Assembly (NCBI GenBank): GCA_029261895.1 | Contig: JAJDAK010000083.1 | Span: 1 to 64,000, forward strand | Direction: 5' to 3' | Source: Deltaproteobacteria bacterium | GTDB taxonomy: Bacteria > Myxococcota_A > UBA9160 > SZUA-336 | Length of the DNA: 64,000 nucleotides | Shown: piece by piece, positions 1 to 8,836 of the stretch | Numbering within the stretch: the stretch's first letter is position 1 | How the letters are laid out: the number at the start of each line of letters is the position of its first letter | Notes under the pieces: generated by a model | The model's input: the letters and a program-made list of their open reading frames with translations, nothing else | Told to the model about the DNA's origin: nothing | Databases searched by the model: none | Translations under genes and position numbers: made by a program

Positions 1-1
1 G

Positions 2-1462
2 GGAAAGTGGTGGGACGGAAGCGCCCGGCAGGGAGGTTTCACCGATGGGATGGAGACTGTTGCCCAAAAACTTTTTAGCCTGGCCTTCGAAGGTGCGGCG
101 TTTGGTCGCGAAAGTCTCCAACCGATGTTCGATTTCATCGACGGAATCGACGACGACTCACCCTTCTTCATCTGGTTTGCGCCCGCGCTGCCGCATGGAG
201 CCTTTGATGCCGGGCCGGAGTTCCGCGACCGCTACGAAAACCGCGGATTTACCAACGGGGCCGTGGGCTTCTTCGCCAACACGACCCGCATGGATGCACG
301 CATCGGCGAGCTCGTTCAATACTTGGATGACAACGGTCTGCGCGAGGACACGCTGCTGATCTACATCGGCGACAATGGCTGGGAACAAGAGCCCTTCGAG
401 CCGTGGAACCACGTGCTCGGAGGCAGAAAAGGCAAAGGCTCCATGCACGATATCGGTCTGCGCACGCCCATCGTATTTAACCGGCCCGGGTACGTACCCA
501 CGGGTGAAGTCTACGATGACCTGGTCGGCGCCGAGGATCTCTTTCCTACGATTCTTGAGTTCGCTGGTGCTGAACAGGTCGCGAACCGCCTCGGCCACAG
601 CCTTCACGACCGGGTCCATGGGCAGGGCTCGGCGCAAAGAGATCACCTGATTCGCTATGCCGGCGCCGCTCGTATCACGCTCAAAGAATTCGAAGACGAT
701 GTCTATTCGTATCGCGATGCGACCTGGCACTATATCTACTACTCCGCAATAGGAGTCGAAGAACTCTACGCCATCAACGATGACCCTTTCGAAAACAACA
801 ACGTCGCCGCTGCCCATCCGGACCTACTTGATCAGTTCCGACCCCAAGTACTGCAGTACCTCGAGGACAGTCTGATCGCACCCGAAAGGCTCAACGTGAC
901 GGGTCTACTCACAGATGAAGACACCGGGGAGCCGATTCCTTTTGCCACCATCTCCCTCAACGGCGTAACCGAAGCCAGTGGCCGCATGGGTTTGCGGGTA
1001 CTCACCGGCAATGACGGGCGATTCGCTTTCCGCAACCTCCCCCATGCCGACTACCGCCTGCGTGCAAAGCAGGCCGCGCGAAAATTGCATTTCGATCTCC
1101 AGCGGGCAGGCAAGGTCGATATCACATTGCCCGTGGGACCCGTTGGACAGTACCTTCCCGTCACCGCCAAGCGGCGCAATATCGAGACGCCTGACTTGGC
1201 GCACCGCCTTGTCGGCCGAGTCACCTCGACGAACAGCGAGCCCATCCCCTGGGTGACCGTCACGGTACGCAGTGTTGCGCCCAAACGGAACCGCCGCCTC
1301 AAAGTCCTGACCGACGAGAACGGCGACTACCGCGTCGACCATCTACCCGCAGGCCGCTACCGTGTCGACGTTCGAGTTCCGCGATCGCGAACGAAAAAGC
1401 AGATCATCGACATCGGAGACACATTCGAGGCCCGGCAGGATCTCGTTGCCAAAGCGCGCTAA
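2..1462 (+). CDS. Sulfatase (C-terminal part) with two carboxypeptidase-regulatory-like domains; 5' end cut by window
   Basis: The frame is open to the window edge and the residues before the first ATG at 50 (GKWWDGSARQGGFTDGME) already read like an arylsulfatase, so the gene begins upstream. The visible 486 residues hold the C-terminal half of an alkaline-phosphatase-superfamily sulfatase: the FFIWFAPALPHGAFD segment, the late metal-site segment IYIGDNGWEQ and a GSMHDIGLRTPIVF segment. After about residue 300 come two beta-sandwich repeats of the carboxypeptidase-regulatory/CnaB type (GLLTDEDTGEPIPFATISL and GRVTSTNSEPIPWVTVTV), each ending in a G/A-x-YR-hydrophobic strand. By family it hydrolyses sulfate esters, probably outside the cytoplasm. 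The catalytic Cys/Ser-x-Pro-x-Arg lies outside the window, so substrate class and maturation type cannot be judged. Confidence 0.85.
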   Translation, partial: GKWWDGSARQGGFTDGMETVAQKLFSLAFEGAAFGRESLQPMFDFIDGIDDDSPFFIWFAPALPHGAFDAGPEFRDRYENRGFTNGAVGFFANTTRMDARIGELVQYLDDNGLREDTLLIYIGDNGWEQEPFEPWNHVLGGRKGKGSMHDIGLRTPIVFNRPGYVPTGEVYDDLVGAEDLFPTILEFAGAEQVANRLGHSLHDRVHGQGSAQRDHLIRYAGAARITLKEFEDDVYSYRDATWHYIYYSAIGVEELYAINDDPFENNNVAAAHPDLLDQFRPQVLQYLEDSLIAPERLNVTGLLTDEDTGEPIPFATISLNGVTEASGRMGLRVLTGNDGRFAFRNLPHADYRLRAKQAARKLHFDLQRAGKVDITLPVGPVGQYLPVTAKRRNIETPDLAHRLVGRVTSTNSEPIPWVTVTVRSVAPKRNRRLKVLTDENGDYRVDHLPAGRYRVDVRVPRSRTKKQIIDIGDTFEARQDLVAKAR

Positions 1463-1624
1463 GCGCCAGCACACGCGCGAACTCGACGTCACTTGCTGGA
1501 GTCTGAAGGGCTTCGCGGCGGATTAGCCGAGATCCCTCTCGGCCTTGGAAAGATCGTCGTACCGATCTGGACACAGCGAATTTAAAGATGCCTAGCTGGG
1601 CCGATGAATGGGTAACATAGAGTA

Positions 1625-2416
1625 ATGCGTCGCCTTCATCTCGTTGAACTCGAAGACCTACCCTGGTTTCCCACGGTATTACGCGATGCCGGGACCGCTT
1701 ACCTCCGTTTCGCAGCGGAAAAGATGGGGCATGCCCGAGCGATCCAACCCGTCATCGAGGCCGCGCTCACTGAGAGCGGCGAGACCCAGATTCTTGACCT
1801 CTGCTCCGGCGGAGGTGGCCCTGTTATTTCGATCGCCCGCGCGCTTCATGACGCCGGGTACAAGATCAAACTTCTGCTCACCGATCTGTTTCCGAGTGAA
1901 AACGCTATCGAGTTGGCAAAAGATGTGAACGACGCAACGGGGCTGGATGTTTCATTCCATCCGAAACCCGTGGATGCCACTGAGGTGCCGCTCTCACGCC
2001 CAGGATTACGCACACTCTTCAATGGCTTCCATCACATGCAGCCATCGCTGGCCATTCGTGTTCTTCGGAATGCGGTCGAGCATCAGCAACCTATTGCGAT
2101 TGTTGAAGTCTTACAACGCAAACCCGTCATACTGCTCGGTCTTCTTCTCGCGCCTATCGCACCGATGTTAGTGGTTCCCTTTTTACGACCCCTTCGCCCC
2201 GCTTGGCTGCTCTTCACGTACGTGATTCCGCTGATCCCATTCTTCATCATGTGGGACGGACTCGTCTCCTGCATGCGTGTCTACACCGAAGAAGAACTGC
2301 TCGCGATGACGCGCGAGGCGGACCCGGGCGGCAGTTTCAATTGGAAAATTACCGAAATCCCCATGCTTCCAAGTCCTATACCCGGGCTCGCATTGGTCGG
2401 GATCCCCCGGCATTAG
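1625..2416 (+). CDS. Class I SAM-dependent methyltransferase-like protein with hydrophobic C-terminal half
   Basis: 263 residues. The segment ILDLCSGGGGPVISIARAL (about residues 56-74) is the glycine-rich motif I of a Rossmann-fold methyltransferase, followed by an acidic strand end (LLLTDLFPS) that would hold the SAM ribose. About residues 160-220 are strongly hydrophobic (LLGLLLAPIAPMLVVPFL and LLFTYVIPLIPFFIMW), unusual for a soluble methyltransferase and suggesting membrane association. The C-terminus (YTEEELLAMTREADPGG...WKITEIPM) matches the tail seen in small-molecule methyltransferases. No strong ribosome binding site precedes the ATG. It stands alone on the plus strand ahead of the NfeD/SPFH pair. 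Substrate unknown. Confidence 0.7.
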   Translation: MRRLHLVELEDLPWFPTVLRDAGTAYLRFAAEKMGHARAIQPVIEAALTESGETQILDLCSGGGGPVISIARALHDAGYKIKLLLTDLFPSENAIELAKDVNDATGLDVSFHPKPVDATEVPLSRPGLRTLFNGFHHMQPSLAIRVLRNAVEHQQPIAIVEVLQRKPVILLGLLLAPIAPMLVVPFLRPLRPAWLLFTYVIPLIPFFIMWDGLVSCMRVYTEEELLAMTREADPGGSFNWKITEIPMLPSPIPGLALVGIPRH

Positions 2417-2572
2417 TCGATAAGCCCGTAGAATCACCTGCCCTGCCGCTATTTTGCATTACAAACATTTCTAACTTCCGTAATAGCGAAGAAGTCGCCT
2501 TCGACCGATACTGCTTCCAGATTACGAGGATCCGGTCTCGAGGGGCCTGATCCATAGGACAGGGGGTCAGAC

Positions 2573-3004
2573 ATGCTTTGGTGGCAATGGATCGTTTTAG
2601 GAGCACTACTACTCGGTGCCGAGCTCTTCGTCGACGCCGAGTTTTATCTGGTTTTCATCGGTATCTCAGCAATAGCAGTGGGACTCGCGGGACTCACCCC
2701 GATAGAATTTCCCATCTGGGCTCAGTGGCTACTCTTTCCGACACTCGCCGTTCTCTCACTCATGGCATTTCGACAGCGGCTACACGCCAAGCTGCGAAGC
2801 GCCGGACCCGATCTCAACGAAGGCGTTGTTGGCGAGACGGGAATAGCCGAAGGCGCCATCCCACCGGGTGAATTTGGCCAAGTTCAGCTACGTGGGATTT
2901 CTTGGTCAGCCAAGAACATCGACACGGAGCCCGTTCCTGCACAAAGTCGAGTCCGAGTTGCGCGTAGCACCGGCCTCACAGTCGAAGTCGAACTCGAGCG
3001 CTAG
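2573..3004 (+). CDS. NfeD-family membrane protein
   Basis: 143 residues: two or three N-terminal membrane spans (about residues 5-70, including WIVLGALLLGAELFVDAEFYLVFIGISAIAVGLAGL) followed by a small beta-rich domain of the NfeD OB-fold type (GVVGETGIAEGAIPPGEFGQVQLRGISWSA is spread over its core). This is the short NfeD form without a protease domain. It ends 27 bp before the SPFH gene, the usual NfeD-stomatin operon. Partners of this type are thought to organise membrane microdomains or control membrane protein quality. A G-rich ribosome binding site (GGGGGTC) lies 5 bp before the ATG. Confidence 0.88.
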   Translation: MLWWQWIVLGALLLGAELFVDAEFYLVFIGISAIAVGLAGLTPIEFPIWAQWLLFPTLAVLSLMAFRQRLHAKLRSAGPDLNEGVVGETGIAEGAIPPGEFGQVQLRGISWSAKNIDTEPVPAQSRVRVARSTGLTVEVELER

Positions 3005-3031
3005 CCGCACTACTTTTCAAAAGGAGAAACT

Positions 3032-3985
3032 ATGTTAGACCCCTACTTCGTCGGAGCCATCGCCCTTGCGCTCTTGGTCATCACAGTATTGGCCAAGTCC
3101 GCAGTCGTGGTTCCACAGCAAAGCGCCTACGTCGTTGAATCGCTCGGGAAATACAGCCGAACACTGCGCGCCGGATTCCACATACTGATTCCGTTTATTG
3201 AACGAGTCGCGTATCGACACTCGCTGAAAGAGCGCGCGCTTGATATCGAAGAACAGGTCTGCATCACGCGCGATAACGTGCAGGTCGCTATCGACGGTGT
3301 GCTCTATCTTCAGATCCTCGATCCGCAGCGTGCGTCCTACGGCATCGGCAATTACGGTTTCGCCATTACACAGCTGGCGCAAACCACGCTGCGTAGTGAG
3401 ATTGGTCGGATCGATCTCGACCGCACGTTTCTGGAGCGAGCCACCATCAACGCCAACGTGGTCAGCGAACTCGATAAGGCGTCCGACGCCTGGGGTGTCA
3501 AGGTCCTGCGCTACGAGCTCAAGAACATTCGTCCGCCAGCGGACGTACTCGCGGCAATGGAAAAGCAGATGCGTGCCGAGCGCGAGAAACGCGCGGTCAT
3601 CCTGACTTCAGAAGGTATCCGCGACGCCAAGATCAACGAGGCCGAAGGTCATAAGCAGGAAGTCATCAAGCAATCCGAAGCCGATCGGCAGAAGCAGATC
3701 AACGAGGCACAAGGCCAGGCAGAAGCCATCCTCGCCGTCGCCAGCGCGACGGCTGAAGGCTTGCGCCAGGTCGGAAGCGCCCTCAACACCGAAGGTGGCG
3801 AGGCCGCAATGCAGCTGCGGGTTGCAGAGCAGTATGTCATGCAGTTTGGCGAGCTCGCAAAGAAGGGCAACACACTCGTGATTCCGGCCAACCTAGGGGA
3901 CGTCGGCTCGATGATCGCGCTTGCTACCAAAGTGGTGAAAGAGATCAGCCCTGCGAACGGCGCTCGGCCTAGTTCTCAAGCCTAA
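3032..3985 (+). CDS. SPFH/stomatin-family protein (paraslipin/QmcA-like)
   Basis: 317 residues. One N-terminal membrane span (about 4-22) leads into the SPFH domain with the typical VVPQQSAYVVESLGKYSRTL start and the GFHILIPFIERVAYRHSLKE strand. The Arg/Lys/Glu-rich stretch from about 175 to 240 (REKRAVILTSEGIRDAKINE) is the predicted coiled coil used for oligomerisation. The C-terminus (LVIPANLGDVGSMIALA) matches bacterial stomatin-like proteins. AAAAGGAGAAACT gives a good ribosome binding site. It forms a two-gene operon with the NfeD gene just upstream and should act as a membrane scaffold. Confidence 0.92.
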   Translation: MLDPYFVGAIALALLVITVLAKSAVVVPQQSAYVVESLGKYSRTLRAGFHILIPFIERVAYRHSLKERALDIEEQVCITRDNVQVAIDGVLYLQILDPQRASYGIGNYGFAITQLAQTTLRSEIGRIDLDRTFLERATINANVVSELDKASDAWGVKVLRYELKNIRPPADVLAAMEKQMRAEREKRAVILTSEGIRDAKINEAEGHKQEVIKQSEADRQKQINEAQGQAEAILAVASATAEGLRQVGSALNTEGGEAAMQLRVAEQYVMQFGELAKKGNTLVIPANLGDVGSMIALATKVVKEISPANGARPSSQA

Positions 3986-4063
3986 CCTAGGCAAAACAAA
4001 TAACGCCCCGGAGGCCGCTTCGACCCGAATCGTTGGATCCTCGCGTTTGCGTTATCGGGCGTG

Positions 4064-6538
4064 CTATGGACCGCAGCTAAATGTGCGCGGGCTGTTCTGT
4101 AATTCATGCCATGCGCCGCTCTGTGGGTCCTGCGCAAAAGCGCGAAGCGAGCGGGTCTGCCCGTCCTTCCAGGCCGAAGGGAAGTCCATGACGAATCCGT
4201 GGTCACTGTGAGAGTTTCCACAAGCGGTCTGGACACCCGGTTCGCGTCGCACCGTCGCCAACCGATCCCAAACCACCGCGCCGCCCAGCCTACGTAGCTG
4301 GATGCGAACGAAGTCGAACCAGTTGTCACCGTCGCAGGCCCAACCGTAAATATCCTTGCACTGGTACACACCGTCGAAGCTGCCCTTCGGATCCTTGAGG
4401 TCCGGCTGACCACATTGCACCTGCACGGGATTGTTCTGGAGATCCACGACGGTGCCCGTATTGATATCAACGGCCCGCGCCACCAGGCTGTGAACGTTCC
4501 CGTCCTTCATCGAGCTAGGAATCGTGTATTCGAACCCGTGCAGGTTGTTGCCGCCGCAAGCGGTGGCCACGCCCGGTTCCCGCGCTTGGTTCGCCAGCAC
4601 CGTACCCCGGAGCTGGGACCCTTCCCAAATCTGCACCTGGACTGGAGCCGCGAAGTTGTCGGGATCGCAGGTCCACCCCGCAGTGACCCGACAGTCGACG
4701 ACACCGTCATGAACGCCCTTCGGATGCTTGTTGATCGGCACTGTGGCACGCGTGATCGTCAGCGTGTCGCTGCCCGTACTCCCATTGAGAGCCGTCGCCG
4801 TGTAGGTGATCGGATTCTGTCCGGGCACGAGCGGAACATTGAGCGCAACCCAACCGTAAAACGGAATCGCGTCGCCCTCTACACCGTTCGCGGCGTTTCT
4901 CCAGCGAACGCTCTCCAACTGCGCAGCAGGCAACACTACGTTTGCGATCAAATGAATCGACGCATCCTCTGTGCTGAACGTATCCGCCTGCGTGGGCAGG
5001 AGGATCTGTACGCTGATCGGCGCTAGCCTCTCCACGGTCAAAAGATCCGTAGCGGTTCCCCCGGGTCCTGTTGCCGTGTAGCGGATTTGGTTTTCACCGA
5101 CGGCAAGTGGCACGTTGATCGCCATCCAGCCAAAGAGGAGGATCGCTTCGCCCGTCGCACCGTTGGTCTCGTTACGCCAACTCACGCTCGTGACCTCGCC
5201 GGTCGCGATGGCCGATAGCAGCTGTGTATCCTCGCTGGTCGTAAAGGTTGGGGATTGGGTGGGGTAAACAATTTGAATTGTCGGCGGCGGCGTTTGACTG
5301 GAGCCGTGCCGCAGCACAAAGAGGCCCTCCTGAATATCGCTCACCAGAATGTTTCCGCTGGGTAGGAACGGATAGTTGCTGAAGGAGCCGGAAAAGCCAT
5401 CCACATCGCTAAATGGATGCGTGTCGAAAAACGCGACTTCGCTCAAGCTCGCGTTGGCCAGGTTGCCGAGTTCTAAGATGCGGAGCCCAGCTCGATAGTT
5501 CGATTCGTAGACCAAATTGTCTTTGATAAAAAGATTATGCGCCGTCGCCTCGGTGCCATGAACATGCGCTCCCACGTATCGCACCGCATCGAGATCTGCG
5601 ATGTCGAAAACATGGGTCTTCGTCGTTGGGAACTCATCGGCTTCGTCGTTGTAGAGGGCGTAGCGCTGGTCCGGCGTCAGCCAGACCTGATGACCGAAGC
5701 CCGAGTTTGGGTAGCCTGTGCGCGAAAGGAGCTGGGTGTTCGACTTGTTCGTAACGTCGATCACATCAAGACCATTCGCGGGCCCATCGCCAAAGTCGGC
5801 GAGAGCCACGAAGCAGATTTCAGAACCGCGATGCTCCACATCGGGACCTTGGTAGATCACACACTGAAGATCGTGGTACCCGTCAAACGGGCCCGTTACC
5901 GCGCAGCCTGCAAACGTCGGCGCTGCAGGACTCGAAATGTCGACCATGTAAATTCCGCCCGAGAGCTCGGGCCCACAGGGGATGAATTCTCCCACCGCAT
6001 AGAGAAAACCCGTCTGTTCGTTGATCGCGATATTGTGGGGTCCCTCATCGGTCCCCGCGATCACCGCCACCGGCCCGAAGGTCATCGGCAAACCCGTGAT
6101 GCCGCGAACCAGCCGCAGATCGAAGACCTGGATCGGCTGAATGAAAGCCTCGTCAAAGGAGACGAAGGCGTGATCTCTGTAGACCTTCACGTCGGATAAG
6201 CCTTGATCCGGTGAAGGAAGAAGGCCGACCACGTGGGGATCTGTGGGTTCGGAAACATCGACAACCGCCGTGCCTCCGCAGATTCCGACGACCGCGTATT
6301 CCTTTCCGGTCGTACCATCACGCCAGCCCCAGAGATCGGTCACGCATTGGGCGAGTTCGCCACCGGTCGGGTCGAGGTCATCTACTGGAACGTGCGCCAA
6401 GAGATCGACGCCGGCACAGGGAAAGCCCGCGGCCTCGCCGTTCACACACGGTACGTTGGAGATGATTTCAGCCGCTGCAAAGGCGGGACTCAGACACGCA
6501 ACGGATAACACGAAGCACAGGCGAAGAAGCAGCGCCAT
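4064..6538 (-). CDS. Secreted LVIVD/choice-of-anchor-B-type protein with paired Ig-like and paired Cys-containing domains
   Basis: 824 residues with a Sec signal peptide (MALLLRLCFVLSVACLSPAFA) and a strong GGAGG site upstream. Residues about 25-420 form a beta-propeller of the LVIVD/choice-of-anchor B type (GGTAVVDVSEPTDPHVVGLL; DGYHDLQCVIYQGPDVEHRG; GFGHQVWLTPDQRYALYND). Two similar Ig-like repeats of about 90 residues follow (each with a WRN...NG...G-x-AI...GW-x-A-x-NVPL core), then two tandem domains of about 90 residues marked by KG-x2-DGV-x2-C and GW-[TA]-CD-x-DN. The tandem copies suggest internal duplication. Likely function is surface or extracellular binding; no catalytic motif is visible. 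It is convergent with the SPFH gene. Confidence 0.82.
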   Translation of the reverse strand: MALLLRLCFVLSVACLSPAFAAAEIISNVPCVNGEAAGFPCAGVDLLAHVPVDDLDPTGGELAQCVTDLWGWRDGTTGKEYAVVGICGGTAVVDVSEPTDPHVVGLLPSPDQGLSDVKVYRDHAFVSFDEAFIQPIQVFDLRLVRGITGLPMTFGPVAVIAGTDEGPHNIAINEQTGFLYAVGEFIPCGPELSGGIYMVDISSPAAPTFAGCAVTGPFDGYHDLQCVIYQGPDVEHRGSEICFVALADFGDGPANGLDVIDVTNKSNTQLLSRTGYPNSGFGHQVWLTPDQRYALYNDEADEFPTTKTHVFDIADLDAVRYVGAHVHGTEATAHNLFIKDNLVYESNYRAGLRILELGNLANASLSEVAFFDTHPFSDVDGFSGSFSNYPFLPSGNILVSDIQEGLFVLRHGSSQTPPPTIQIVYPTQSPTFTTSEDTQLLSAIATGEVTSVSWRNETNGATGEAILLFGWMAINVPLAVGENQIRYTATGPGGTATDLLTVERLAPISVQILLPTQADTFSTEDASIHLIANVVLPAAQLESVRWRNAANGVEGDAIPFYGWVALNVPLVPGQNPITYTATALNGSTGSDTLTITRATVPINKHPKGVHDGVVDCRVTAGWTCDPDNFAAPVQVQIWEGSQLRGTVLANQAREPGVATACGGNNLHGFEYTIPSSMKDGNVHSLVARAVDINTGTVVDLQNNPVQVQCGQPDLKDPKGSFDGVYQCKDIYGWACDGDNWFDFVRIQLRRLGGAVVWDRLATVRREPGVQTACGNSHSDHGFVMDFPSAWKDGQTRSLRAFAQDPQSGAWHELQNSPRTFSCGP

Positions 6539-6767
6539 ATCAGATTCCTCCGGTTCAGGATTCAGTCACATACCGACTCAGATATTTGATCACATAGAAA
6601 TCGAGGCAAACCATAGATTCGGTTCACACTGATAAGAAATGACAAACAGCTCCTCCCGAATCCCATCGACACATAATTATTCCGCTGCAGTCGGAATTGG
6701 CGACGCTGGCATAGTGGGTAAGCCATCGCTCCAGCGGCCCTGCTGACATGCCGTTATGCTATTTGGC
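6539..6767. other. Divergent intergenic region
   Basis: About 230 bp between the start of the secreted LVIVD-type protein (minus strand) and the GT2 gene (plus strand). It must hold two divergent promoters. It contains a fairly AT-rich patch near 6570-6670 but no clear -35/-10 pair or palindrome that I can defend. Confidence 0.4.
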
Positions 6768-7733
6768 ATGGTCGAGATCAGCGTCGTCATACCCACCTGG
6801 AACAACGCCCGACGCCTGGAGCTCACGCTCGACGCACTGGCGGGTTGCACACGCCCTACCGGCGTGGACTGGGAAATACTCGTCGTTGCCAATGGCTGCA
6901 GCGATGACACCGACTTGGTGCTTGAGTCATATCGCGATGAGCTCCCAATCAGCTGCCTTCGGGAATCCCGCCAGGGCGTAAGTCACGCACGTAATCTCGG
7001 TATCCAACACGCCAAAGGAAGGCTTGTAATCTTCTCAGATGACGACGTCAGATCGTCGCGGGATCGTATTGCAGCTTTCTGGCAAGCCTATTTGGAAAAA
7101 GGCCAGCAAGTCTTCCTCTGCGGCCCACTGGAAAGTGAATTCGAATCGCAACCCCCGCCACAGGAGCTTCTACGTGTTGCACCGGCTTCGGTCCGCGGAT
7201 TTGATCTAGGGTCCGAGCCACGTATGTTGGAGCCGAACGAAACGCTACTCGCGGGAAACTTCGCCTGTGACCGAGATGTCTTGCGACGGACCGGAAGCTT
7301 CGACGGCGAACTGGGGTTGACGGCGGATTCAGCGCTGCAAGCCGTCGGCGAAGAAACCGATCTGATTCGGCGGCTACGACTTTCTGGGTACGTCGGATGG
7401 TACGTCCCCGACGCAAACGGGAAGCACTTCGTACCCGACTTGAAATGTACGTTGGAGCACTTCCTGTCTCGCGAACGTCTCTGGGGCCGATACCACGGAC
7501 GTCGATTTACCGACGAAAAGTCTCTCGAAGAATTCGCTTCAGGGGTTCCGCTCCACTACCTCGGTACGAGGGTCACACTCTGGCTCCGGTATTTCAAAAT
7601 GCTCAGCAAAACGGTGCGTCTCAACTTGCGCTACGTACTTCGACGCGCGCGCTTTCAATCGGGTTATGCGGAACGCATCGAGCTAGAACAATATCGGGGA
7701 ATGGTCGATGCGGTAAGAGAGCGACTGCGTTGA
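6768..7733 (+). CDS. Family 2 glycosyltransferase
   Basis: 321 residues from the ATG at 6768 (another in-frame ATG lies at 6756; neither has a clear ribosome binding site, and 6768 puts the first strand, ISVVIPTWN, where GT2 enzymes start). GT-A features are visible: the nucleotide-binding strand VVIPTWNNARRLELTL, the SHARNLGIQHAKGRLVIFSDDDV segment with its DxD-type acidic cluster, and the later NFACDRDVLRRTGSFDGELGL acceptor-side region with the G-x-E-[TE]-D...RL pattern. It probably transfers a sugar from a nucleotide sugar to a surface glycan or lipid. Its TGA overlaps the TTG start of the next gene, so the two are translationally coupled. Confidence 0.85.
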   Translation: MVEISVVIPTWNNARRLELTLDALAGCTRPTGVDWEILVVANGCSDDTDLVLESYRDELPISCLRESRQGVSHARNLGIQHAKGRLVIFSDDDVRSSRDRIAAFWQAYLEKGQQVFLCGPLESEFESQPPPQELLRVAPASVRGFDLGSEPRMLEPNETLLAGNFACDRDVLRRTGSFDGELGLTADSALQAVGEETDLIRRLRLSGYVGWYVPDANGKHFVPDLKCTLEHFLSRERLWGRYHGRRFTDEKSLEEFASGVPLHYLGTRVTLWLRYFKMLSKTVRLNLRYVLRRARFQSGYAERIELEQYRGMVDAVRERLR

Positions 7734-8710
7734 AACGCCGCTTATGGATCACTATTTTCGCGCTCAGCGGACTGATGCTTCTCGCGATCTTGTTCGAATA
7801 CCGGAACGAGATCCGTGCCGGACGTTTGGCGCTCATCGCGTCCCTCGTGTCGTGGATTCCGGCTGGCGCCGTACATGAAGTCTTTCGTGACTCTCTGCGC
7901 TTCATTTTTCTTTCACCCACGTTCTTTGCGATGACGGGCGGCATTCTGCTACTGGAACGGCTTTTCCCTGCAAAGCCCGAACACAGTGTGTGGTCACCTG
8001 CGCTGCTTCAGGACTTCCTCTGGTACCTAATGCAGTTTTCGATATTCGTGTCCCTTGAAGCCGCATTTGTTTCCTTGCTTGGAAACTTCTATGACGACTG
8101 GCTCAGTTTTCTAACCGTGCAGTCAGTACTCGAATGGCCAGAACTCGCGCGCGTCCTACTCGCGGTTCTGCTATCGGACTTTCTCGGGTGGCTCCACCAC
8201 GTGATTCGACACAAAGTTCGCTGGTTCTGGTTCTTCCATGAGGTGCATCATTCGCAGCGTCAGATGAATCCCTGGACCGATACGCGCTACCACATCGTCG
8301 ACTACTTCGAAGCCCAAGCCGTGCGCTTTATCCCGCTCTTCATGCTCAGCCTCAGTCAGCCAGCCATTGTCGCCTATATCTTCTTCCGCATCTGGTTCAC
8401 ACGCTTCTACCATTCAAACATTCGCTCAAACCTCGGCATCCTGCGCTACGTCTTCGTGACGCCGCAGTCCCATCGCATTCATCACTCGGTATTACCCAAG
8501 CATCAGGACAAGAACTTCGCCGTCTTCTTAAGCATTTGGGATCGTATGTTTGGCACACAACATCCCGACGACCAGAGTTATCCTGAAACCGGAATCCAAG
8601 ATTCCGGTTTCCCGATGGAAAACAGTTGGCGCAGCGTGCTCAGCCTGCGCCCACTATTGCGACAGCAGTTCTATCCCTTCATACGTATCTGGCAGTCGCT
8701 GCGGACGTAG
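7730..8710 (+). CDS. Sterol desaturase/fatty acid hydroxylase superfamily membrane protein
   Basis: 326 residues if translation starts at the TTG at 7730, which overlaps the upstream stop in TTGA and has a purine-rich GTAAGAGAG before it. An open frame extends further upstream, but that part only mirrors the GT2 gene. Membrane spans surround the histidine clusters of the diiron FA_hydroxylase family: HHVIRH, HEVHHSQ and HRIHHS, plus H in WTDTRYH and FYHSN. Members hydroxylate or desaturate sterols, carotenoids or fatty acids with O2. Coupling to a glycosyltransferase suggests a modified, glycosylated lipid, but that is inference. Confidence 0.85.
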   Translation: MKRRLWITIFALSGLMLLAILFEYRNEIRAGRLALIASLVSWIPAGAVHEVFRDSLRFIFLSPTFFAMTGGILLLERLFPAKPEHSVWSPALLQDFLWYLMQFSIFVSLEAAFVSLLGNFYDDWLSFLTVQSVLEWPELARVLLAVLLSDFLGWLHHVIRHKVRWFWFFHEVHHSQRQMNPWTDTRYHIVDYFEAQAVRFIPLFMLSLSQPAIVAYIFFRIWFTRFYHSNIRSNLGILRYVFVTPQSHRIHHSVLPKHQDKNFAVFLSIWDRMFGTQHPDDQSYPETGIQDSGFPMENSWRSVLSLRPLLRQQFYPFIRIWQSLRT

Positions 8711-8797
8711 CACGCGCTTCCGCCAGATTGTTCGAATTACGCTAGAAGCATAATTCCCTTAATCCCTATTGACCTGCAGATTCAATCTCCGGCAGAG

Positions 8798-8817
8798 TGC
8801 CACCGTCGATGGTGGCA
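8798..8817 (+). promoter_or_regulatory. Small hairpin in the 5' leader of the next gene
   Basis: TGCCACC (8798-8804) and GGTGGCA (8811-8817) form a perfect 7-bp stem with a 6-nt loop. The hairpin ends 4-5 nt before the GAGGAG ribosome binding site of the gene at 8837. It could be a terminator remnant of the upstream gene or affect initiation; it has no U-tract. Confidence 0.4.
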
Positions 8818-8836
8818 TGTAAGAGGAGACTGTGGC

